The notes below the pieces were generated by a model. That model saw only the letters and a list, made by a program, of their open reading frames with translations. It was not told where the DNA came from and did not search any database. Of a stretch of 53,146 nucleotides of DNA, positions 34,139 to 42,911 are shown in pieces. Every line of letters starts with the position of its first letter. Positions within the stretch are counted from its first letter, which is position 1. The stretch lies in contig NZ_AOHX01000002.1 in the NCBI RefSeq assembly GCF_000337735.1, positions 65,810-118,955 on the forward strand, in the 5' to 3' direction. Origin of the DNA: Natronorubrum sulfidifaciens JCM 14089. GTDB taxonomy: Archaea; Halobacteriota; Halobacteria; Halobacteriales; Natrialbaceae. The position numbers and the translations under genes were made by a program.

Positions 34139-34891
34139 ATGGGAGGGACATCAAATCGGTCGGTCGAACGGGCGTTCAAACTCGTTGATGAACTTGCAGA
34201 AAACGGTAGTGGGGGCGTTTCAGATCTCGCTGAACGGCTCGACATGCCAGTCAGCACGGTACACGACTACCTGCAAGCACTCGTCGAAACAGGGTACATA
34301 ACTGTTGACGAAAAGACGTACCAGACGACGACGCGGTTTCTCGAGGTCGGCCATCGGCAGCGCCATCGCTTAGAGGTGTTCAAAGCAGTCCGTGATGAAC
34401 TCGAGGACGTTGCAGCGGAGACCGGTGAACACGCCACCTTACTGATCGAGGAGGACGATCAGGCCGTTATTCTTGCCGTTCAGGAGGGGCCGGATGCCAT
34501 CAATCTGTTCGCGTATCCGGGTGCTCGAATGCCCCTCCATGCGACCGCGCCGGGAAAAGCGATGCTTGCGTACATGCCTGCCGATCGAGTGGACGACATC
34601 ATCGATCGGCAGGGGCTCGTTGCAGTCACCTCTCGAACGATCACCGATCCCGAAGTCCTGTTCGAGCAACTCGAGTCCGTTCGCCAGCAGGGGTATGCAA
34701 TCGACGAGGGAGAACGGATCGCGGGCATGGTCTGTATCGCCGCACCGATCCTCGATAAGAGCGATCAGGTCCGCGGTTCGATCTGTGTCTGTGGCCCACA
34801 GAGTCGGATCGACGAGACACGGCGCAACGAAATCGCGGATGTCATCCAGCGGGCCGCAAACGTTACGCAGGTGAATCTGGACTACGTCTAA
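34139..34891 (+). CDS. IclR-family transcriptional regulator
   Basis: A 250-residue regulator of standard family length. Residues ~1-70 are a winged helix (GGVSDLAERLDMPVSTVHDYLQAL), and ~75-250 form the effector-binding domain (LHATAPGKAMLAYMP, GYAIDEGERIAGMVCIAAPI are conserved IclR segments). IclR proteins usually sense a small organic acid or CoA-pathway intermediate and control adjacent catabolic genes. The genes from 34929 onward, on both strands, handle acyl-CoA compounds and are plausible targets. The ATG at 34139 begins directly before the conserved NRSVERAFKLVD segment. Confidence 0.9.
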   Translation: MGGTSNRSVERAFKLVDELAENGSGGVSDLAERLDMPVSTVHDYLQALVETGYITVDEKTYQTTTRFLEVGHRQRHRLEVFKAVRDELEDVAAETGEHATLLIEEDDQAVILAVQEGPDAINLFAYPGARMPLHATAPGKAMLAYMPADRVDDIIDRQGLVAVTSRTITDPEVLFEQLESVRQQGYAIDEGERIAGMVCIAAPILDKSDQVRGSICVCGPQSRIDETRRNEIADVIQRAANVTQVNLDYV

Positions 34892-34928
34892 CGGTTTGTC
34901 GGGATTCGATCGTCGTACTCGAGGTCGG

Positions 34929-35912
34929 TTACGAGTCCGAAACCGGTGCGAGTGCGTCGATCGTGTCTTCTGCCAGATCGTCGGCGGCTTGTTCCGGAAT
35001 CGTCACGAGTGGCCGGTCCATCGCCGTCTCAGCAACCAGTTCACTGAGCTGGTCGCACGCGTCGTCGGGTGTTCCTGCAACGCCGAGTTCGTGGACCATG
35101 TCGTCCGTCACGAGGCCCGTCGCTTCCCCGCGGTCACCCGCCTGCCACGCGTCGGCGATACGGTCGGCTTCGTCCGGAAACACTGTCGAAACCGCATTTT
35201 GGTAGCCTTTGCCGCTGCCGACGTAGTAGGCTATGTGGCCACGAACGGCGTCGTAGGCCTCATCGGCGTCGTCGCTGACTGCTGCCGGAACATAGGGTGC
35301 GATCGTGATCTCGTCCGGGTCACGATCGGACTCACGTGCCGTCCGCTCGACGACCTCGAAGGCGTTCTCGAGTTCGGAAAACGGGATGTTGTGGGGCATC
35401 CAGCCGTCACAAAGTCGCCCGACAACGCGTCGGTTGGCCGGGCCGAGCGCCGCGTGATAGACTGGAACGTCGGCGTTTACCGGCGGAACCCCGGTGACAC
35501 TGAGCAGTTCGCCGTCGTAGTCGACTGGCTCGTCGTCGCGCAGAATTTTCGTAATGATCTCGATCGTCTCGTGGGAGCGACGAACCGGTCGTTCGAACTC
35601 CATACCATGGATGTTTTCGACAGCCGTCGGCGTACTCGTTCCAACGCCGAACGACGCACGACCATCCGAGACCTGATCGAGCGTCGCTGCGGTCATCGCG
35701 AGGACGGCCGGTGTCCGCGAAAAGACGTTCACGATGGCCGTCCCGATCTCAACCTCGTCGGTCATCGCGGCGATCTCTGCGAGTTTGACGACGGAGCTCG
35801 TCCCCCAGAGCTCTCCCATCCAGACGGAGTCATACCCCTGTTGTTCCGCGTCGATTGCGAGATCAGTCGGGTCGTGTTCGCCAGTTCGTGGGATTACCAG
35901 GCCGAGATGCAT
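34929..35912 (-). CDS. LLM-class (luciferase-like) F420/flavin-dependent oxidoreductase
   Basis: A 327-residue TIM-barrel oxidoreductase. MHLGLVIPRTGEHDPTDLAIDAEQQGYDSVW is the characteristic first strand and helix, and FGVGTSTPTAVENIHGMEFERP is a conserved region of the branch related to methylene-tetrahydromethanopterin reductase. In haloarchaea this class mostly uses coenzyme F420. The substrate is unknown. It converges on the IclR gene with ~40 bp between stops. A TATA-like word (TGATTTATCAG, 35936-35945, reverse) lies about 27 bp upstream of the start. Confidence 0.85.
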   Translation of the reverse strand: MHLGLVIPRTGEHDPTDLAIDAEQQGYDSVWMGELWGTSSVVKLAEIAAMTDEVEIGTAIVNVFSRTPAVLAMTAATLDQVSDGRASFGVGTSTPTAVENIHGMEFERPVRRSHETIEIITKILRDDEPVDYDGELLSVTGVPPVNADVPVYHAALGPANRRVVGRLCDGWMPHNIPFSELENAFEVVERTARESDRDPDEITIAPYVPAAVSDDADEAYDAVRGHIAYYVGSGKGYQNAVSTVFPDEADRIADAWQAGDRGEATGLVTDDMVHELGVAGTPDDACDQLSELVAETAMDRPLVTIPEQAADDLAEDTIDALAPVSDS

Positions 35913-35986
35913 ATCCCAACGTTTGGGGTTTATCCTGATAAATCATTCTGCGGATGTGATCTGTTGAGTCCGGGTGTGTTTCGATC

Positions 35987-36775
35987 CTACCGACCGACGA
36001 ACTCGGGGTCGCCGTCGCCGAAGAAGGCCTCGAGTCCGATTTCGTAGTCGTCAGTCTTCGATGCCTCGGCGATTGCATCAGCTTCCACAGCCAACTGCCC
36101 CTCGAGGCCGCGTTCGTAGCTGTCGGTCAGCAGTTGGGTCGCCGTGCCGAGCGCGTGGGTTGGGCCGGCTGCCAGCTCCGACGCGAGCGACTCGAGTCGC
36201 TCGTCGAACTCGTCGGCGGGTGCGACCTCGGTCGCGAGCCCCATCTCGACGGCTTCGTCGGGAGCGATGGCCTCATCGCGGAGGACGATCTCTTTCGCTT
36301 TTCGGAGCCCGACGAGTCGTGGCAGGAAGAAGGTCGCGCCGCCGTCTCCCGTCAGTCCAATGCCCGGATAGGCGAACTTCAGGGTTGCGTCCTCGCCGAG
36401 GACGACCAGATCCGGCATCAGTGCGAGGCTGAAGCCGATCCCGGCGGCGATGCCGTTGACTCCCCCAATGACGGGCGTCTTCGCCCGGTGGAACTGGACG
36501 ATCGCTTCGTGGGCGCGACCGGCCAGTTCCCGAAGGTGGGGAGCGTCGGAGCCGTCGCCCGACAGTTGCGAGAGATCCGCGCCGGAGCCAAAGAAGGTCC
36601 CCTCGTGAGTCAGCACGATACATCGGGTCTCTGGGTCCTCACCGAGTGTCGTCGCGACCGACACCAGTTCGTTCGCCATCTCGAGGGAGAGTGCGTTCCG
36701 ACCGGCAGTGCTGTCGAGCGTTACCGTTGCGACCCCGTCGTCGTGGTCGACGGAGAGGTTCTCGTACGAAGCCAT
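35987..36775 (-). CDS. Enoyl-CoA hydratase/isomerase (crotonase family)
   Basis: A 262-residue crotonase-fold enzyme. The oxyanion-hole segments are HEGTFFGSGADLSQL and GGVNGIAAGIGFSLALMPDLVV. FAYPGIGLTGDGGATFFLPR places a Gly-Asp pair at the second catalytic position, closer to 2-(1,2-epoxy) or enoyl-CoA isomerase types than to the Glu/Glu hydratases. It probably hydrates or isomerises an acyl-CoA in the pathway formed by the surrounding genes. I chose the ATG at 36775 (MASYENLSVDHDDGVATV) because the residues before it are Arg-rich and overlap the CoA-transferase end. Confidence 0.9.
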   Translation of the reverse strand: MASYENLSVDHDDGVATVTLDSTAGRNALSLEMANELVSVATTLGEDPETRCIVLTHEGTFFGSGADLSQLSGDGSDAPHLRELAGRAHEAIVQFHRAKTPVIGGVNGIAAGIGFSLALMPDLVVLGEDATLKFAYPGIGLTGDGGATFFLPRLVGLRKAKEIVLRDEAIAPDEAVEMGLATEVAPADEFDERLESLASELAAGPTHALGTATQLLTDSYERGLEGQLAVEADAIAEASKTDDYEIGLEAFFGDGDPEFVGR

Positions 36776-36873
36776 ATCGGTCGTCACTCTCTCCCGAGAG
36801 CTGTTAACGATACTGATCCATGACCCACCCGACGGCAGCCACAAAAGAAGACGGGCGATCTCGCGGGTCGCGA

Positions 36874-38433
36874 TCAGTCGACGTACTCGGTCAGGTCGAG
36901 CGGCTCCGCCCGGAAGAGATCTGGATGCATCTCGGCGACGTCGTCTGCGACCGCTGGTGTGCACTCGAGTTGGTCGAGGACGTCTGCCTCGAGGTCGATG
37001 CCGGGTGCGACCTCGACAAGCGTGAGCCCGTCCTCGCGAAGGTCGAAGACGGCGCGTTCGGTGACGTACCGAACTGGCTGGTCAACCTCGCGGGCGTACT
37101 CGCCGCTGAAGGTGATCTGTTCGACGGAGTCGATGAACTTCGGCTGGTCGCCTTCGCGTTCGATCGTGAGTTCGCCGTCGCCGACGTCGAGTTCGAGACC
37201 GTTGGTCGTCAGCGTCCCACAGAAGACGACCGTCTCGGCGTTTTGGGTGATGTTGATGAAGCCACCACAGCCGGGCAGTTGCGAGCCGAAGCGGCTCACG
37301 TTGATGTTTCCGGCCGGGTCGGCCTGAGCCATTCCAAGGAAGCCGAAGTCGAGGCCGCCGCCGTCGTAGAAATCGAACTGCTGGGTGGAGGCGACGAGCG
37401 CCTCGTGTCCGGTCGCGGTCCCGAAGCTGATCCCACCCGAAGCGGAGCCACCGACCGGACCGGACTCGACGGTCTGAGTGATCTCGTCGTTGATGCCACC
37501 TTCCGCTGCGACCGCGGGGATGAGTTCGGGGACCCCGACGCCGAGGTTGATGACCGCATCGCTCGAGAGCTCCATCGCGGCCCGTCGGGCGATGATCTTT
37601 CGTGCTGAAAGCGGTGCATCGTCCGGCGAGTCGCTTGCGGGTGGCTTGATCTCGCCGCTGTAGGCCGGGTTGTACGCTTCGGCGTACGTCTGTGGGTGGT
37701 GTGAGGCCGGAGCCTCGACGACTGAGTCGACGAGAACGCCAGGCACGGCGACTGACCGTGGGTTGAGGGTGCCCGTTTCGGTGACACGTTCGACCTGCGC
37801 GATCACGGTGCCACCAGAGTTGTGGGCCGCCTGTGCCATCGCCAGCACGTTCGACTCGAGGGCCTCCCGTTCCATCGTGATGTTGCCGTTCTCGTCGGCG
37901 GTCGTTCCCCGGATAACCGCGACGTCGATGGGGACCGACCGATAGAACAGATACTCCTCGCCGTCGAGGGTCACGAGGTCAACGATATCCTCGGTCGTGC
38001 TGTTGTTGGCCTTCGCCCCGTCCTGTCGTGGGTCGACGAAGGTGCCGAGTCCAACGTTCGTAATCGTTCCGGGCTTGCCCGCAGCCGTATCCCGAAGCAT
38101 GTGATCCATCGCACCGAACGGGAGGTTGTACGCCTCGACGTCCTCCTCGACGATTCGCTCCATCAGATCCGGTGTAAAGCCCCAGTGGCTGGCAATCGTC
38201 CGCTCGATCATGCCGTCCTGAACGAGATGAGAGATACCGTTCCCCTGTCGGTCGCCTTCTGCAGCCGGGTGATACAGTGTGAGATCGCCCGGTGTGCCCG
38301 TCTCCGCGTAGCGCTCGCCGAGTGCCTCGAGCAAATACTCCGGAATGCCGACGGCCACGAAGCCGCCGATGCCGACGGTGTCGCCGTCGTCGATACGCGC
38401 GACTGCTGCCTCTCGTGACTCGATGTGTGTCAT
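36874..38433 (-). CDS. Fused family I CoA-transferase (acetate/propionate/3-ketoacid type)
   Basis: A 519-residue enzyme with alpha and beta halves in one chain. Family I motifs include GIGGFVAVGIPEYL in the alpha half and INLGVGVPELIPAV in the beta half. Glu323 in TVESGPVGG is the expected catalytic glutamate that forms the CoA thioester. It transfers CoA between acyl donors and a carboxylic acid acceptor such as acetate or propionate. It lies upstream of the crotonase gene on the same strand with about a 100-bp gap, so they are likely co-transcribed. Confidence 0.9.
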   Translation of the reverse strand: MTHIESREAAVARIDDGDTVGIGGFVAVGIPEYLLEALGERYAETGTPGDLTLYHPAAEGDRQGNGISHLVQDGMIERTIASHWGFTPDLMERIVEEDVEAYNLPFGAMDHMLRDTAAGKPGTITNVGLGTFVDPRQDGAKANNSTTEDIVDLVTLDGEEYLFYRSVPIDVAVIRGTTADENGNITMEREALESNVLAMAQAAHNSGGTVIAQVERVTETGTLNPRSVAVPGVLVDSVVEAPASHHPQTYAEAYNPAYSGEIKPPASDSPDDAPLSARKIIARRAAMELSSDAVINLGVGVPELIPAVAAEGGINDEITQTVESGPVGGSASGGISFGTATGHEALVASTQQFDFYDGGGLDFGFLGMAQADPAGNINVSRFGSQLPGCGGFINITQNAETVVFCGTLTTNGLELDVGDGELTIEREGDQPKFIDSVEQITFSGEYAREVDQPVRYVTERAVFDLREDGLTLVEVAPGIDLEADVLDQLECTPAVADDVAEMHPDLFRAEPLDLTEYVD

Positions 38434-38458
38434 CCGTGGTAGCTGTACGGGAGAGCAA

Positions 38459-38503
38459 CCATTTTTATGTATCTATTCGCCGACGGATCGCACCCTTTAG
38501 TAG
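38459..38503. promoter_or_regulatory. Divergent TATA boxes between CoA-transferase and acyl-CoA dehydrogenase
   Basis: ACATAAAAATGG on the reverse strand (38459-38470) and CTTTAGTAG on the forward strand (38495-38503) lie about 25-30 bp from the two starts. The tight spacing allows coordinated control, perhaps by the IclR regulator. Confidence 0.6.
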
Positions 38504-38524
38504 TCTACTCTCGAATAGCGAGGT

Positions 38525-39649
38525 ATGGAGCTTACGCACGAACAGCAGCTCATTCAGGACACGGTGCAGGATTTCGTCGCAAACGAGGTCGGAGCCGACG
38601 TCCACGATGCCGACGAGAACCAGAAATTCCCGGAAGACGTCTGGGACGGGCTCGCGGAACTGGACTTTACCGGCATGACGGTGCCCGAGGAGTACGGCGG
38701 TCTCGACGTCGACGAACTCACCTACAGCATCATCAACGAAGAACTCGCCTACGGCCACCTCGCCGTTGCGACGGCGCTGTCGGTTCACTGTCTCGCAACC
38801 TCGTGTATCCGCCAGTTCGGCTCCGAAGCCCACAAAGAAGAGTGGCTCCCGGAGATGGCACAGGGCCGTCCCGTCGGCGCATTCGCCCTCTCGGAACCCG
38901 ACGCTGGCTCGAACCCCGCCGAGATGTCGACCGAAGCCCGACTCGAGGGTGACGAGTACGTCATCAACGGCAAGAAACAGTGGATCACCAATGGCGAGCG
39001 CGCCGGCGTCGTCATCCTCTTTGCCAAAACCGATCGCGACGACCCCGACACCGTCACCCAGTTCCTCGTGCCGAAAGACGTCGAGGGACTCGAGGTCGGC
39101 AAAAAGGAGGACAAACTCGGCCTTCGAGCGAGCGACACGACGACGCTCATTTTCGACGACGTTCGCATTCCGGCCGAAAACCGCCTGACAGAGGTCGGAC
39201 GCGGGCTCAAAGCCGCGTTCTCGATCCTGACTGGCGGCCGTGTGGCGATCGCGAGTCAGGCAGTCGGCGTCGCACAGGCGGCACTCGACGATTCGGTCGA
39301 GTACGCCAACGAGCGCGAGCAGTTCGGCGAGCCGATCATCGAACATCAGGCGATCAGCCAGAAACTCGCCGATATGCAGACCGACGTGCAGGCGGCCCGT
39401 CTGCTGACCCGTGATGCCGCGCGCAAGAACGAGGACGGCGTCGCAGCGAAGGCTGCGGCGATGGCCAAATACTTCGCCAGCGAGGCAGCAGTCGATGTCG
39501 CAAACGAGGCCGTCCAGATCCACGGTGGCTACGGCTACACCAAGGACTTCGACGTCGAGCGCTACTACCGCGACGCCAAGATCACCACGATCTACGAAGG
39601 AACGTCCGAGATTCAGAAAAAGATCATCGCCCGCCACCTCAAACGGTAG
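38525..39649 (+). CDS. Acyl-CoA dehydrogenase
   Basis: A 374-residue FAD enzyme of usual length. Family motifs are GAFALSEPDAGSNPAEM and QWITNG in the central region, and YGYTKDFDVERYYRDAKI and IYEGTSEIQ near the end. Glu358 in IYEGTSE is the expected catalytic base. It oxidises a saturated acyl-CoA to the 2-enoyl-CoA and passes electrons to an ETF. The chain-length preference cannot be inferred. It faces the 3-hydroxyacyl-CoA dehydrogenase gene convergently. Confidence 0.95.
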   Translation: MELTHEQQLIQDTVQDFVANEVGADVHDADENQKFPEDVWDGLAELDFTGMTVPEEYGGLDVDELTYSIINEELAYGHLAVATALSVHCLATSCIRQFGSEAHKEEWLPEMAQGRPVGAFALSEPDAGSNPAEMSTEARLEGDEYVINGKKQWITNGERAGVVILFAKTDRDDPDTVTQFLVPKDVEGLEVGKKEDKLGLRASDTTTLIFDDVRIPAENRLTEVGRGLKAAFSILTGGRVAIASQAVGVAQAALDDSVEYANEREQFGEPIIEHQAISQKLADMQTDVQAARLLTRDAARKNEDGVAAKAAAMAKYFASEAAVDVANEAVQIHGGYGYTKDFDVERYYRDAKITTIYEGTSEIQKKIIARHLKR

Positions 39650-39689
39650 GAGCGGACGGGGTGCCCACTTCGAATCGCTCGAGGCGACG

Positions 39690-40547
39690 TTATTCGTACT
39701 CGTAGAAGCCCGACCCGGTCTTTTTGCCGAGTTCGCCTGCTTCAACCTTCCGCTTGAGGAGATAGGCCGGTTTGTACCGATCGCCGAGTTCCTCGTGAAG
39801 CGTTTCCGTGGCATGTAGACAGATATCGAGGCCGATGTGGTCGGCGAGCGTCAGCGGGCCCATCGGCACGTTCGTCCCGAGTTCCATCCCCGCGTCGATA
39901 TCCTCTTTCGTCGCAACACCCTCGTCGAACGCGCGAATGCCCTCGTTGATCCAGGGCATGAGAATCCGGTTCGTGACGAAGCCGGGCTTGTCGTCCGACT
40001 CCCAGGTCGTCTTCCCGAGGTCCTCGGCGAACTCGTGGGCGATGTCGACGAGTTCGGGGTTGGTCTGTTCGCCGACGACGATTTCGACACCTGGCATCAC
40101 CGGCACGGGATTCATGAAGTGCAGTCCGACGATCGACTCTGGTCGCTCCGTCGCTGCGGCGATCGACGTGATCGAGAGCGTGCTCGTATTCGTCGCGAGC
40201 ACGGCGTCGTCGGCTGCGATTTCGTCGAGGTCGCCGAAGATATCACGTTTGATATCGAGATCCTCGAGCGCGGCCTCGACGATGAGGTCACAGTCTGCGA
40301 GGTCCTCGAGTTCGGTCGTGCCAGTGATTCGGTCGCGAACGGCTGCGGCCTCGTCTTCGGTGAGCGTCTCGTTCGAGACGAGTCGACCGAGACTGTCGTC
40401 GATCGTCTCGAAGCCGTTCTCGACGAACTCCTGTTCGATGTCGCGCATCACGACGTCGTAGCCGTGTGTGGCGGCGACCTGTGCGATACCACTACCCATC
40501 GTTCCCGCGCCGATAACGCCGACGCGGTCGATCGTCTCTACGTCCAT
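39690..40547 (-). CDS. 3-hydroxyacyl-CoA dehydrogenase
   Basis: A 285-residue stand-alone enzyme of the usual two-domain form. GVIGAGTMGSGIAQVAATHG is the NAD-binding loop. GLHFMNPVPVMPGVEIVVG contains the catalytic His, and MPWINEGIRAFDEGVATKEDIDAGMELG is the dimerisation domain. It oxidises 3-hydroxyacyl-CoA (often 3-hydroxybutyryl-CoA) in beta-oxidation. I chose the ATG at 40547 because it follows a TATA-like box (40571-40580, reverse CACTTATTGG) by about 28 bp. Confidence 0.95.
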   Translation of the reverse strand: MDVETIDRVGVIGAGTMGSGIAQVAATHGYDVVMRDIEQEFVENGFETIDDSLGRLVSNETLTEDEAAAVRDRITGTTELEDLADCDLIVEAALEDLDIKRDIFGDLDEIAADDAVLATNTSTLSITSIAAATERPESIVGLHFMNPVPVMPGVEIVVGEQTNPELVDIAHEFAEDLGKTTWESDDKPGFVTNRILMPWINEGIRAFDEGVATKEDIDAGMELGTNVPMGPLTLADHIGLDICLHATETLHEELGDRYKPAYLLKRKVEAGELGKKTGSGFYEYE

Positions 40548-40570
40548 CACCAGTGTCTGTTCCGAGCAAC

Positions 40571-40580
40571 CCAATAAGTG
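40571..40580 (-). promoter_or_regulatory. TATA-like box of the hydroxyacyl-CoA dehydrogenase gene
   Basis: The reverse strand reads CACTTATTGG, centred about 28 bp before the ATG at 40547. This is the normal archaeal spacing for a leaderless transcript. Confidence 0.5.
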
Positions 40581-40676
40581 TGCCGACTCGACAGATCTCA
40601 CTGTCGGCCCCGCTGGCTATCGCGAGCCGTTCGATACACATATAGTCCTGTCTGCCCAACTGTAGCGTGGTAGATA

Positions 40677-41846
40677 ATGTCGAAGGCATTCGTCGCCGGA
40701 ACAGGGATGACTGCGTTCGGAACGTTCCCCGATCGGAGAGGGAGAGATATGTTTGCAGAAGCCGGGCTCGCTGCGCTCGACGATGCCGGGCTTGGTCCCG
40801 AGGACATCGACGAGGTGTTTTACGGCAACTTCATCGGGACGCTTGCGGAAAATCAGGGCCATCAGGGGCCGCTGGCAGCCGAAGCGCTGGGGACGACCGC
40901 CCCGTCTAGACGGGTCGAAAGCGCGTGTGCCTCGAGTGGCCTCGCGATTCGAGATGCAGTCCGTGCGGTCCGAAGCGGCGAGGCAGATGTCGTCGTCGCG
41001 GGTGGAATGGAACGGATGAGCAACATGGGAACTGCCGGGGCAACCGACGGATTGGCCCGTGCCGCCGACGATCTCTTCGAGATTCGATCCGGCGTCACGT
41101 TCCCCGCAGCGTACGCGTTGATGGCACGAGCGTACTTCGACGAGTTCGGCGGCGAGCGCGAGGACCTCGCTCACATCGCCGTCAAGAATCACGACAACGC
41201 ACTCGTCAACGACCACGCCCACCTCCAAGAGGAAATTACCGTCGACGACGTCCTCGAGTCACCAGAAATCGCGGCCCCACTCACGCTGTACGATGCCTGT
41301 CCGATCAGTGACGGGGCAGCCGCACTCGTCTTACTGTCACCCTCCTACGCCGAGGAACACGGCCTCGACAGTGGCGTTGCGATCACGGGCTCGGGCCACG
41401 GCGGCGATACGATGGCCCTGCAGGATCGCCAGTCGCTCGCAACGGCCCCAGCGACACGCGATGCTGCCGAGGAGGCCTACGACGACGCGGGGATCAGCCC
41501 CGACGACGTCGGCCTCGTCGAAGTCCACGACTGCTTTACGATCGCCGAAGTGCTCGCCCTCGAGGGGCTCGGGCTCTACAGCTACGGAGAAGCGATTGGG
41601 GCAGCCCGACGCGGCGAGACGTGCCGCGACGGCGACCTCCCAGTGAACCTCTCAGGTGGACTCAAAGCGAAGGGCCACCCCGTCGGCGCAACCGGCGCAG
41701 CACAGGTCGCAGCCGTCAGGAATCTGCTGACCGGCACTCATCCACGAGCCGATGCCGTCGGCGAGGATGTCACCGTCGGCCTCGCACACAACGCGGGTGG
41801 GACGGTTGCCAGTGCAGCCGTACACGTTCTGGAGGTGACACGATGA
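40677..41846 (+). CDS. Thiolase-family protein (acetyl-CoA C-acyltransferase type)
   Basis: A 389-residue thiolase. Cys84 in VESACASSGLAI is the expected nucleophile, and GHPVGATGAAQ carries the active-site His. In archaeal thiolases, cleavage or condensation is carried out with a small DUF35 protein, and sometimes HMG-CoA synthase, in one complex. Here the DUF35 gene overlaps the stop codon (ATGA), which fits. The absence of an HMG-CoA synthase gene nearby argues for degradation more than isoprenoid synthesis, but this is inference. Confidence 0.92.
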   Translation: MSKAFVAGTGMTAFGTFPDRRGRDMFAEAGLAALDDAGLGPEDIDEVFYGNFIGTLAENQGHQGPLAAEALGTTAPSRRVESACASSGLAIRDAVRAVRSGEADVVVAGGMERMSNMGTAGATDGLARAADDLFEIRSGVTFPAAYALMARAYFDEFGGEREDLAHIAVKNHDNALVNDHAHLQEEITVDDVLESPEIAAPLTLYDACPISDGAAALVLLSPSYAEEHGLDSGVAITGSGHGGDTMALQDRQSLATAPATRDAAEEAYDDAGISPDDVGLVEVHDCFTIAEVLALEGLGLYSYGEAIGAARRGETCRDGDLPVNLSGGLKAKGHPVGATGAAQVAAVRNLLTGTHPRADAVGEDVTVGLAHNAGGTVASAAVHVLEVTR

Positions 41847-42229
41847 CGGACACACAGGATGGGAGCTACGACGCGTTCCTCGACGCACTCGAGGCCGGCG
41901 ATGGCTACTACTATGAGTGTGCGGATGGCCACGCGCTGGTCCCGCCTCGGCGTGTCTGTCCACACTGCGGTGACCGAGAGTTAGAGCGGGTGGAACTGCC
42001 CGAAACGGGTTCGATCGTCACTCACACGACTGTCGCCGTTCCAACGCCACAGTTCGAAGACGATGCGCCGTACGTCACGGCGATCGCGACGTTCGGACAG
42101 GTGAAACTGACCGGCATCCTTCGAGATGTCGATCCGAACGACGTCGAAATTGGGCAGGAAGTCACCGTCACCATCGACACAGCCGAAACCACTGACGATC
42201 GGACGATCACGTTCGACCGACACAGCTAG
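41843..42229 (+). CDS. Zn-ribbon OB-fold protein (DUF35), thiolase partner
   Basis: A 128-residue protein. CADGH and CPHCG give a rubredoxin-like zinc-ribbon around residues 22-45, and the rest forms the OB fold (THTTVAVPTPQFEDDAPYVTAIATFGQVKLTGIL). Such proteins bridge thiolase and partner enzymes and channel acyl-CoA. A strong ribosome-binding site (GGAGGTGA at 41831-41838) lies inside the thiolase gene, and the two are translationally coupled. Confidence 0.92.
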   Translation: MTDTQDGSYDAFLDALEAGDGYYYECADGHALVPPRRVCPHCGDRELERVELPETGSIVTHTTVAVPTPQFEDDAPYVTAIATFGQVKLTGILRDVDPNDVEIGQEVTVTIDTAETTDDRTITFDRHS

Positions 42230-42233
42230 TTCG

Positions 42234-42656
42234 ATGTCACACACGACACCGATTACCGTCGACTGGGGTGATACCGACGCCGGCGGGCTCATCTACTATC
42301 CACGATTCTTTCATTTCGTGATCGTCGGGCTGAACGACTACTTCAGTCAGGCCACGGACGGCGAGCATCCGATGGAATCGTACCGAAAAGATGGGTATCT
42401 CCTCCCCGCAGTCGAGGCGTCGGCATCGTTCCACTCGCCACTTCGTGCCGGGGACACCGCGTTACTCGAGACGACCGTCATTGAGAGCGGGACGTCGTCG
42501 CTGACGGTGGCGTTTACCATCGTGCGAACGTCGACCGACGAACGCGTTGCCGACGGCGAGGTCTCGTTCGTCTTCGTCGACGAGACGTTCGAGGCGACAC
42601 CACTGCCCGACGATATACGCGAGTGTATCAGCGAGCGCGGTGACGCAGCGAACTAA
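42234..42656 (+). CDS. Acyl-CoA thioesterase (hotdog fold, 4HBT type)
   Basis: A 140-residue protein with the 4-hydroxybenzoyl-CoA thioesterase pattern: VDWGDTDAGGLIYYPRFFHFV supplies the catalytic Asp and the start of the long helix. It hydrolyses an acyl-CoA to the acid. It begins four bases after the DUF35 stop, so it is the third gene of the operon. The substrate is probably a short- or branched-chain or aromatic acyl-CoA. Confidence 0.88.
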   Translation: MSHTTPITVDWGDTDAGGLIYYPRFFHFVIVGLNDYFSQATDGEHPMESYRKDGYLLPAVEASASFHSPLRAGDTALLETTVIESGTSSLTVAFTIVRTSTDERVADGEVSFVFVDETFEATPLPDDIRECISERGDAAN

Positions 42657-42911
42657 GACCGGAACCACGTCCTCGCGTCCATGGGCACTTTTCGAGCACA
42701 CGGAGAGCAAGTACCCCTCGAGTTGTACATGTCGGATAGCCGTGTGATACTGTCTGCTGTACGTCATCTCCGGCAGGATCGCGATCCATCCTGCGGTCCC
42801 GTCGGTAACTCGGGACAGCAAACCGTCTGAGACGGCCACAAAGCCGTCGATTCGTGAGCGGTCCGATCACCGACCGAAACGAGTGTACGCGGTCGGTGGC
42901 TGACCGATCGT